Positions 1-5,586 of a DNA stretch of 10,453 bases are shown piece after piece. Both the position numbers and the translations under genes were made by a program. Under the pieces are notes generated by a model. It did not search any database and had not been told where the DNA came from. It saw only the letters and a program-made list of their open reading frames with translations. The stretch is taken from positions 1 to 10,453 of the forward strand of contig CALFYN010000411.1 in NCBI GenBank assembly GCA_937952345.1, in the 5' to 3' direction. How positions within the stretch are numbered: position 1 is the first letter of the stretch; every line of letters begins with the position of its first letter. The stretch is from an uncultured Acidobacteriota bacterium. Lineage in GTDB: Bacteria; Acidobacteriota; Terriglobia; Bryobacterales; Bryobacteraceae.

Positions 1-9
1 GGAGGAATT

Positions 10-85
10 TGGAGCCACCCGCCGGGATCGAACCGGCGACCTGCTGATTACGAATCAGCCGCTCTACCAGCTGAGCTAGGGTGGC
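10..85 (-). tRNA. tRNA-Thr (anticodon CGU), complete with encoded CCA
   Basis: Read on the minus strand, the 76 nt fold into a full cloverleaf. The acceptor stem is GCCACCC/GGGTGGC, the D stem GCTC/GAGC around AGCTGGTA, the anticodon stem GCTGA/TCAGC around loop TTCGTAA, the variable loop AGGTC, and the T stem GCCGG/CCGGC around TTCGATC. The anticodon CGT (plus-strand 50-52) reads the threonine codon ACG. The discriminator base is T, and the CCA end is encoded at 10-12. The gene lies downstream of the PEP-CTERM gene on the same strand, but a terminator separates them. I could not identify a convincing promoter of its own in 86-137. Confidence 0.97.
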
Positions 86-137
86 TCAATTCTCTAGTTT
101 CCCACACTCGCTGTCTTCCCGCCACAGCCGACGAGAG

Positions 138-177
138 CAAAAATGAACCCGCCTCCGCGTGCTGTTCGCGGAGGCGG
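138..177 (-). terminator. Intrinsic terminator of the PEP-CTERM gene
   Basis: On the minus strand, a perfect 11-bp stem (CCGCCTCCGCG at 177-167 pairing with CGCGGAGGCGG at 159-149) closes a 7-nt loop. It is followed by GTTCATTTTTGC, a short U-rich tract. It starts 15 nt after the PEP-CTERM stop codon and faces the correct way. It also insulates the tRNA gene that follows. Confidence 0.85.
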
Positions 178-191
178 TTGATGAATTCGAA

Positions 192-941
192 TTAGGCTCT
201 GCGAGAGCGGCGCATCAGGCCCAGACCAACCAAGGCCGCGCCCATGAGGGTGAGCGTTGCGGGCTCGGGAACTTCGTCGCTTGGCGGTTCTTCCCACTTC
301 ACCTTCAAAAATTCAAACTTGAACGCGTCGTTGGATCCGTACACATACGCACCGAGCAGAAGTTTCGTGCCAGCGCCACTGGCGTCGTTCAATTGATTCC
401 AGCTGGAACCAATGTTGCCCTCATCCTTTCGCCCCGACTGTGTCGTCGGATTCATTCCGACAATCGTGCCCGGGACGTCGCTGCCCCACCAGTAGGAGAT
501 ATCACTATCGGAGCCGACCGAACCGAAGTTCACGTAGGCCGGTGTTGTGACCGGAGAACTGAATTCGAGCAGGACGAAGTTCAGGGAGTTGATGTTGTCC
601 ACTTTGTGGTGCGGGTCGGAGCAAGTCGTGGTATTGCCACCGAAGGAGCCTTGTTCGATTCCATCACAAACGCCCAATCCGCTGCTCCACTGTCCCAGAG
701 CGGCATCGCGAAGTGTGGAGCCGTTCGTATTGGTGGTACTGTTGCCGGTGCCGTATGCGCGCGCCGTCACAGTGAGCCCAATGGGAGTGGTGAAGGTCGA
801 ATCGGAGTATCCCTGGAAAGAGATCGAATTGCCGACTGTGCCGGAACCGCCGCTGCCAGTGAAGTTGAAGTAAACAGTAATCGGCGCCGCTGATGCCAGG
901 CTGGCGGCAAACGCCAAGGCGCCAAGATGTTTCATGAACAT
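192..941 (-). CDS. PEP-CTERM sorting-domain protein, exported surface protein of unknown function
   Basis: This 249-residue protein has an N-terminal Sec-type signal peptide (basic K4-H5, hydrophobic 6-16, likely cleavage near Ala18/Ala19). Its C-terminus is a textbook PEP-CTERM tail: the V-P-E-P motif at 224-227, a hydrophobic helix at about 229-243, then the basic end RRSRRA. In this family the tail directs export and is cleaved by an exosortase, which leaves the protein at the surface or in extracellular polysaccharide. The central part (about 20-215) is rich in Gly, Ser, Thr and Asn, looks like a beta-rich extracellular domain, and has two cysteines (in GVCDG and TTCSDP) that could form a disulphide. 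I recognise no catalytic motif there. The start at ATG 941 is preceded by AGGAGA (957-952) about 10 nt upstream; the second ATG at 935 is too far from it. No exosortase lies in the window. Confidence 0.9.
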   Translation of the reverse strand: MFMKHLGALAFAASLASAAPITVYFNFTGSGGSGTVGNSISFQGYSDSTFTTPIGLTVTARAYGTGNSTTNTNGSTLRDAALGQWSSGLGVCDGIEQGSFGGNTTTCSDPHHKVDNINSLNFVLLEFSSPVTTPAYVNFGSVGSDSDISYWWGSDVPGTIVGMNPTTQSGRKDEGNIGSSWNQLNDASGAGTKLLLGAYVYGSNDAFKFEFLKVKWEEPPSDEVPEPATLTLMGAALVGLGLMRRSRRA

Positions 942-979
942 TTGTAGAGAGTCTCCTGTCCGAAAGTGATGGCCGTCGC

Positions 980-989
980 CAACCGGTTG
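980..989. promoter_or_regulatory. Palindrome CAACCGGTTG, possible operator
   Basis: This perfect 10-bp palindrome lies in the divergent intergenic region, 39 bp upstream of the PEP-CTERM start. It could be a half-site dimer target for a regulator. A 10-bp palindrome can also arise by chance, and no matching regulator is seen nearby. Confidence 0.2.
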
Positions 990-1015
990 CCGTAACCAGA
1001 TTGCCCCCGTGCCCT

Positions 1016-1025
1016 CAGATATCTG
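1016..1025. promoter_or_regulatory. Palindrome CAGATATCTG, possible operator
   Basis: This perfect 10-bp palindrome sits near the upstream part of the divergent intergenic region. It is overlapped by a slightly longer imperfect arrangement, CTCA-N8-TGAG (1014-1029). It is A+T-rich compared with its surroundings, as promoter regions often are. The operator role is inference only. Confidence 0.2.
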
Positions 1026-1041
1026 TGAGTTCCCATTGAGT

Positions 1042-1077
1042 GTAAGATCGCTACCAGAAAAACGAAATGGATCTTAC
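1042..1077. promoter_or_regulatory. Inverted repeat GTAAGATC-N20-GATCTTAC, possible operator
   Basis: Two perfect 8-bp arms (1042-1049 and 1070-1077) are separated by 20 bp, so their centres are 28 bp apart, close to a whole number of helical turns minus a fraction. They lie just upstream of the candidate -10 hexamer TATAGT at 1101-1106. This is where a repressor or activator of the plus-strand gene could bind. The arms are followed by ordinary sequence with no U-tract, so a terminator is unlikely. Confidence 0.25.
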
Positions 1078-1163
1078 GTTAGAGTACTGACGCGAAAAGT
1101 TATAGTATTCACTGCTTGGAGAGGGTTAGGACGTACCACGGGCATGCGATACACTACGAACCG

Positions 1164-2396
1164 ATGTATCGAAGAACCTTCCTGCAATCGCTGGCTGCCG
1201 CACCGGCGGCGGTCCTGGCGCGTCCCCAGCGTGCGCACGCCGCGCTTCCCAAAGCCAAGATCACGCGGGTGCGGATATACCAGCCGCCGAATCTGAACGA
1301 GAACTTCGCGCAAAGCAACATGATTGTCACTGTCGAAACCGATGCCGGCATTACGGGTGTTGGGGAAGGCGGAAAGAAAGACACGCTGGAACAATGCGCG
1401 GGCACGCTCATTGGGAAGAATCCGTTCCGCATTGAAGCGATCTGGCAGGAGATGTACATCGCCTGGTTCTATCCTCCGGGGCGCGAGAAGATTCATGCCC
1501 AGGGGGCGCTGGATCTTGCCTTGTGGGATATCAAGGGCAAGGCGCTGGGACTGCCGCTGCACGAACTGCTGGGCGGCGCGGTGCGCAACCACCTGGAATG
1601 CTACGCCACGGGCGGGGCGCCAACTCCGGCGGGGCAACGACTGAGCCTGCGGGAACGCGCGCGCGCCACCATGGAAGCCGGATACCGCGCCTTCCGCATG
1701 GGCGCGGGCGACACTCGTACGGGCGAGGTGTTCAACACGCATGAACGCGTGCGCAAGGTAGCCGCCGATTGCCGCGAAGCGCGGGAAGGCGTCGGCAAAG
1801 ACGGGGATTGGTGCATCGATTTTCATCAGCGCTTCGATTACGCGGATGCGGTTCGCGCCTGCAAACTGATCGAGGAATTCGAGCCGTACTTCGTCGAAGA
1901 TCCGGTACGCGATGAGCATGCGCATCAGGATTTGCCCAAACTGCGGCAGATGACAACGGTTCCGCTGACGCATGGCGAGGAATGGGGCCAGCGCTGGGAT
2001 TTCAACCGGCTTGTCGAGAACCACGATATCGATTACATCCGCGCCACTCTGCCGAACGTGGGCGGAGTCACCGAGATGATGAAGATCGCAGCCATCTGTG
2101 AAACGCACGCCGTGGGCATTATTCCGCACTTCACCGGTCCGGTGTCGACGGCGGCGCTGGTGGGCTGTCTGGGCACGTTCCCCGGTCCGGTGATCATGGA
2201 GTACAACTACGGTGGCAGGCCGATTGAGCATCTGCCCGAATGCCTGGATTTCAAGAACGGCAAAGCGTTGATGAATGACCGTCCCGGCCTGGGCGTCACC
2301 GCGGATCTGAGCCGGATGAAACTGATCGGCGAAGTGACGGAACCGGGCCGCAAGAACGTGTTCTATCGTCCGGATGGGTCGCTGACGCACTGGTAA
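1164..2396 (+). CDS. Tat-exported mandelate racemase/muconate lactonizing enzyme family protein, galactonate or mannonate dehydratase-like
   Basis: This 410-residue enolase-superfamily enzyme would abstract the proton next to a carboxylate on a sugar acid or related substrate, using Mg2+. The three metal-ligand positions are visible: D219 (in IDFHQ), E245 (in FVEDP) and E272 (in THGEEWG). H221 and H322 (in IIPHF) match the acid/base histidines of the DgoD/mannonate dehydratase-like subgroup. The Lys-x-Lys motif of the muconate lactonizing subgroup is absent. The N-terminus is a Tat signal: twin arginines at 3-4 in YRRTFLQ, a hydrophobic stretch at 10-19, and cleavage likely after Ala26 (AHA). 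I chose ATG 1164 because it puts the twin arginines at the usual place. A longer reading from TTG 1116 adds 16 charged residues with no family likeness. No clear Shine-Dalgarno precedes 1164. The substrate cannot be named from sequence alone; a racemase or another dehydratase is possible. Confidence 0.88.
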   Translation: MYRRTFLQSLAAAPAAVLARPQRAHAALPKAKITRVRIYQPPNLNENFAQSNMIVTVETDAGITGVGEGGKKDTLEQCAGTLIGKNPFRIEAIWQEMYIAWFYPPGREKIHAQGALDLALWDIKGKALGLPLHELLGGAVRNHLECYATGGAPTPAGQRLSLRERARATMEAGYRAFRMGAGDTRTGEVFNTHERVRKVAADCREAREGVGKDGDWCIDFHQRFDYADAVRACKLIEEFEPYFVEDPVRDEHAHQDLPKLRQMTTVPLTHGEEWGQRWDFNRLVENHDIDYIRATLPNVGGVTEMMKIAAICETHAVGIIPHFTGPVSTAALVGCLGTFPGPVIMEYNYGGRPIEHLPECLDFKNGKALMNDRPGLGVTADLSRMKLIGEVTEPGRKNVFYRPDGSLTHW

Positions 2397-2437
2397 GACG
2401 TGAGAGGAATCGGCCGCGGCGGGCACTACGCACATAG

Positions 2438-4915
2438 GTGTATCGCGCACATCCGCTGCTGGTTCCGGCGATGGCATTCGCCGCGGGGATTCTCATCGCG
2501 CCGCTCGCCGGAGCGGGCTGGGTCGCCATTGGCGCAGGGATAGCCGTGTCGCTGCTGGCTGTGAAAGTCAGCCGGTTTCGCGGCTGGTATCTGCCGTTGC
2601 TTTGCGCGTTTTCGGGGATGGCGGTGGAGACGGCGATGCGCCCCGGGGCACGGCCGGAACTCGACGCCGTGCCCGGCGAAACCGTTTTGCTGCGCGGGTG
2701 CGTGGTGGAACCGCCGGCGATGTCGGAAACACGCGAGCAGTTCGTGCTGGAACTGGAACCGGGGGCGCGGGTGCGCGTGTCGAAGTATCGCGCCGAAGGT
2801 GCGGCGCCTGGCCCAGCCTTGCATTACGGACAGATGGCGGAGATGGAGGCGAAAATCAGGCCTCCGCGCAATTTCGGCAATCCGGGGGCGTTTGATTTTG
2901 CCGGCTACCTGGCACGGCGCGACATCTTCTGGACGGCGTCCGTTGCCACGTCATCGGAGATCCGGACGCTGGCGGGTGAGTGCGGCAACCGGGCGATGGC
3001 GGTGTTGTACGGGATGCGGGTCTGGGTGCTGGAGCGGGTGGAGCGGCTGTATGCGGGCGACGCCTATGCGGTGGGCATGCTGCAGGCGCTGCTGGTTGGG
3101 GAGAACGCGCGGATGGAGCGGGTGTGGGCGGAGGAGTTCCGGCGCACTGGAACATATCACGCCATTGTTGTTTCGGGGCTGCACGTCACAACGATCGCCA
3201 TGGCGGTGGCGCTGCTGTTGCGGCTGTTGATGCCGCGGTCGTGGAAGGCGGCCGCGGTTACGCTGGCAGCGGTGTGGATGTATGCGGGCATGTGCGGATG
3301 GCAGGCTCCGGTGCTGCGCTCGGCGGCGGGATTCACGCTGTTTTCGATCGGACGATTTTTTCATCGGGAATGCCGCCTGTTGAACCTGCTGGCGGCGATC
3401 GCACTGGTATTCCTGGCGCTGGCGCCGTGGGAACTGGAGGAGGCCAGCTTTCAGCTCACGTTCTTTTCCGTGCTGGCGTTGGGGGCGCTGGCGATTCCGG
3501 CGGCCGATGCCACCAGTGCTCCGTTGCGCCGTGGTTTGGCCGATCTCGGCGACGCCGCCAAGGACGCGCATCTGGAACCGCGCGTGGCCGCGTTTCGCAT
3601 CGAGATGCGGCTGATCGCGGAAACGCTGCAACTGTGGTTGCGGATCCCGATGCGCTGGGGCCATCTGGCGCTTCGCACGGGTGTGGCGATGCTCTTCTGG
3701 ATTTGGGAGACGTTTCTGGTCTCCGTGGCGATTCAAGTCGGCCTGGCCCTGCCGATGATTGTCTACTTTCATCGCCTGTCGATTTCGGGCATCACGGCGA
3801 ACCTGGTGGTGACGCCGCTGTTGACTGTGGCTGTGCCCACGGGGCTGATTGGCGTTGCCACGGGTTGGGGATGGCCGGTCTGGATTACCGGAGGCCTGGT
3901 GCGGGTGGCGGGGCGCATCGCGGGCTGGCACGCCCAATGGGAGCCAAACTGGCGCGTACCCGATCCACCGTTGTGGCTGGCGATGGCCTTCGTGGTGAGC
4001 CTGGCGGCGCTTGCCGTGACACGCCGGAAGATCCTGCTGGGGCCTGTCTTGTTGCTGCTCGGGGTGATGGTTTGGCATCCCTTTGCACCGGGGCGCGCGG
4101 AAGGATCGATGGAACTGTCGATGCTTGATGTCGGGCAGGGCGAAGCGTTGCTGGTGGGCTTTCCGGACGGGCGATGGATGATGGTGGATGGAGGCGGTAT
4201 TCCGGTATTCGGCAAACGGCCCGCGCCGGCGCGGATGGATATCGGCGAGGATGTCGTCACGCCCTACCTGCTCTCACGTGGCATTCGCCGCATCGATGCC
4301 GCCGTATCCACGCATCAGCATGACGACCATGCGGCGGGGCTGGTGGCGGTGATGGATAATTTCCGGCCGCGCGAGCTTTGGGTGGGTGCCACGCCGGACA
4401 GCGAATCGTGGAAGGCGTTGACGAGCACGGCCCGGCGGCTGGGCATCCGCGTGGTCCCCCTGCGGCGGCAGGACCATCGGGAAATGGGGGGCGTACGAAT
4501 CGATGTCCTGGGACCGCCGGTTGATTACCGGCCGAAGCAGGCGCCGGGAAACAATGATTCCCTGATTCTGCGGATGACATACGGCTCACACCGCTTTCTG
4601 CTGACCGGAGACGCGGAACGCGCTTCGGAAATGGCGATGCTCGAAGGGCTCGGGACAGCGGACGTGCTCAAGGTGGCGCACCATGGCAGCAAGACGTCCA
4701 GTTCCGCGGCGTTTCTCGAGGTCACGCAGCCATCCATCGCGCTCATCTCGGCGGGGAAAGACAATCTGTTTCGCCATCCACACGCGGAAGTGCTGGCCCG
4801 GCTGGCGGAGCGGCATACGGCGGTCTACCGCACCGATGAATGGGGGCTGGTGCGGGTGCACAGCGACGGGAAGCGGTTCCAAGTGTCCAGCAATCGCTGG
4901 CGCACGGCCGATTAG
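2438..4915 (+). CDS. comEC: ComEC/Rec2 DNA internalization channel protein
   Basis: This 825-residue protein has the full ComEC plan. ComEC carries single-stranded DNA across the inner membrane in natural transformation. Two membrane helices open the protein. They are followed by the DUF4131/OB-like region (about 20-190, with the signature NPGAFDFAGYL). The polytopic competence domain covers about 220-530, with the hallmark SGLHV at 246-250. The C-terminal metallo-beta-lactamase-like domain covers about 560-815: LDVGQGEA, the metal motif HQHDDH at 626-631, TGDAE at 723-727, and AHHGS at 747-751. All expected metal residues are present, so the domain looks catalytically intact; a nuclease role has been proposed for it. 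The GTG start at 2438 gives a typical N-terminus (YRAHPLLVPAMAF), but the ribosome site is weak, so ATG 2471 is an alternative. The gene follows the Tat enzyme by 41 bp without a visible terminator and may be co-transcribed with it. No comEA or comF is in the window. Confidence 0.95.
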   Translation: MYRAHPLLVPAMAFAAGILIAPLAGAGWVAIGAGIAVSLLAVKVSRFRGWYLPLLCAFSGMAVETAMRPGARPELDAVPGETVLLRGCVVEPPAMSETREQFVLELEPGARVRVSKYRAEGAAPGPALHYGQMAEMEAKIRPPRNFGNPGAFDFAGYLARRDIFWTASVATSSEIRTLAGECGNRAMAVLYGMRVWVLERVERLYAGDAYAVGMLQALLVGENARMERVWAEEFRRTGTYHAIVVSGLHVTTIAMAVALLLRLLMPRSWKAAAVTLAAVWMYAGMCGWQAPVLRSAAGFTLFSIGRFFHRECRLLNLLAAIALVFLALAPWELEEASFQLTFFSVLALGALAIPAADATSAPLRRGLADLGDAAKDAHLEPRVAAFRIEMRLIAETLQLWLRIPMRWGHLALRTGVAMLFWIWETFLVSVAIQVGLALPMIVYFHRLSISGITANLVVTPLLTVAVPTGLIGVATGWGWPVWITGGLVRVAGRIAGWHAQWEPNWRVPDPPLWLAMAFVVSLAALAVTRRKILLGPVLLLLGVMVWHPFAPGRAEGSMELSMLDVGQGEALLVGFPDGRWMMVDGGGIPVFGKRPAPARMDIGEDVVTPYLLSRGIRRIDAAVSTHQHDDHAAGLVAVMDNFRPRELWVGATPDSESWKALTSTARRLGIRVVPLRRQDHREMGGVRIDVLGPPVDYRPKQAPGNNDSLILRMTYGSHRFLLTGDAERASEMAMLEGLGTADVLKVAHHGSKTSSSAAFLEVTQPSIALISAGKDNLFRHPHAEVLARLAERHTAVYRTDEWGLVRVHSDGKRFQVSSNRWRTAD

Positions 4916-5532
4916 GCCTTGTTGGCAGGCTGTCCGAAGCGGAGCACGTTGCCGGTCGGATCAAACACTTCGAATTCGATCATCTTCCAGGGCTTCTCCT
5001 CGATGTCGCCAAGCCGGTCGACACCCGCGGCCACGAATTCGGCATGCAGCGCCTGCACGTCGGGGGTGTGCACATAGCAGCCGGAGTTTTCGGCGCGGGA
5101 GTGGGCAGCGAAGAGATGGACTTGGACTTCATCGCGGGAAACGATGGCGTACTGATCGTTGCGCGAGCGGAGGCGGAACCCCATTTGGTGATAGAAGGCG
5201 ACGGATTCGTCGAGGTTGAGGGCGGGAAGCGTTGGAATGGAGGAACGGATAAGGCCGGGGGCTCTGGGGATGTCGGTGCTTTGCGCTTCCTCGGCGGCGG
5301 AGGGGCCCGCTGCTTTTGCTTCCTTGATGCGAAGTTGCGCCTGTTCGACTTGATCCTGGGGGACCTTGACGAGGAAGGGCAAATTCGGCAGGGAGGAGGA
5401 GCCGATCAGGACGGCGGGGATATCGCTGGCCTGCAGCACGCTGTGGATGGCAATGGCCTCCATTTCGGCTTCGGCGCCGATGGCCTCGAAGACGGGGACG
5501 AGGTCGAGGTCGTGGGAAGTGTCGGGTTCCAT
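4912..5532 (-). CDS. DUF2007 - VOC (glyoxalase/bleomycin-resistance-like) fusion protein
   Basis: This 206-residue soluble protein has two parts. Residues about 10-73 match the pattern of DUF2007, a small domain annotated as a putative signal-transducing protein: an alternating start (LVPVFEAIGAEAEMEAIAIHS), then SDIPAVLIG, then FLVKVPQDQVEQA. A linker at about 74-96 is rich in Ala, Glu and Ser. Residues about 97-202 form a VOC fold like bleomycin-resistance proteins, with IPTLPALNLDESVAFYHQMGF at its start (split over 99-119), VQVHLF at 136-141, and the closing strand FEVFDPTGN at 187-195. Family members bind small ligands or act as metal-dependent isomerases or dioxygenases. Here the metal set is not obvious, so a binding rather than catalytic role is plausible. 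ATG 5532 is the only start after an in-frame TAG, and no Shine-Dalgarno is seen. The stop codon overlaps that of comEC, and the gene is divergent from the hybrid kinase. Substrate unknown. Confidence 0.8.
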   Translation of the reverse strand: MEPDTSHDLDLVPVFEAIGAEAEMEAIAIHSVLQASDIPAVLIGSSSLPNLPFLVKVPQDQVEQAQLRIKEAKAAGPSAAEEAQSTDIPRAPGLIRSSIPTLPALNLDESVAFYHQMGFRLRSRNDQYAIVSRDEVQVHLFAAHSRAENSGCYVHTPDVQALHAEFVAAGVDRLGDIEEKPWKMIEFEVFDPTGNVLRFGQPANKA

Positions 5533-5538
5533 GGCTTT

Positions 5539-5568
5539 ACGATACCGCTAAGAACATGAGGAATCCAA
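5539..5568 (-). promoter_or_regulatory. Candidate promoter of the DUF2007-VOC gene, possibly giving a leaderless mRNA
   Basis: On the minus strand TTGGAT (5568-5563) and TATCGT (5544-5539) are separated by 18 bp. The -10 candidate ends 6 nt before the ATG, so transcription would begin at or next to the start codon. That fits the absence of a Shine-Dalgarno. The -35 matches the consensus at only three positions, so the call is tentative. Confidence 0.25.
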
Positions 5569-5586
5569 GCCGATGAGCTAAGAGAA

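Larger units (their letters stand above)
942..1163. other. Divergent intergenic region with several palindromes
   Basis: This 222-bp gap separates the PEP-CTERM gene (minus) from the Tat enzyme gene (plus), so it should hold promoters for both. No open reading frame of substance was found. It contains two perfect 10-bp palindromes and one 8-bp inverted repeat, listed separately. A TATAGT hexamer at 1101-1106 could serve as a -10 box for the plus-strand gene, but no good -35 partner is visible at the expected spacing. No convincing promoter for the minus-strand gene was found, nor a sigma-54 type -24/-12 pair. Confidence 0.6.

Noticed and set aside
159..893. 244-residue plus-strand frame over the PEP-CTERM gene
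   Set aside because: The opposite frame has a signal peptide, a PEP-CTERM tail, a ribosome site and a terminator; this one has none of these.
942..1020. Sigma-54-like -24/-12 promoter for the PEP-CTERM gene
   Set aside because: GGCAC and TGG-type elements occur, but no GC element is found at the required spacing.
1116..1163. TTG start for the Tat enzyme, adding 16 residues
   Set aside because: It pushes the twin arginines to about residue 19-20 behind charged residues. ATG 1164 places them at 3-4, as in typical Tat signals.
1074..2477. 467-residue open frame on the minus strand across the Tat enzyme gene
   Set aside because: It is antisense to a clearly conserved enzyme. It is rich in Arg, His and Ala, as expected from high-G+C shadow frames, and has no recognisable domain.
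2951..4128. Long open frames on both strands (about 375-382 residues) inside comEC
   Set aside because: They are compositional shadows (Gln/Arg/His- or Gly/Arg-rich) over the membrane domain of comEC, whose own frame carries the family motifs.
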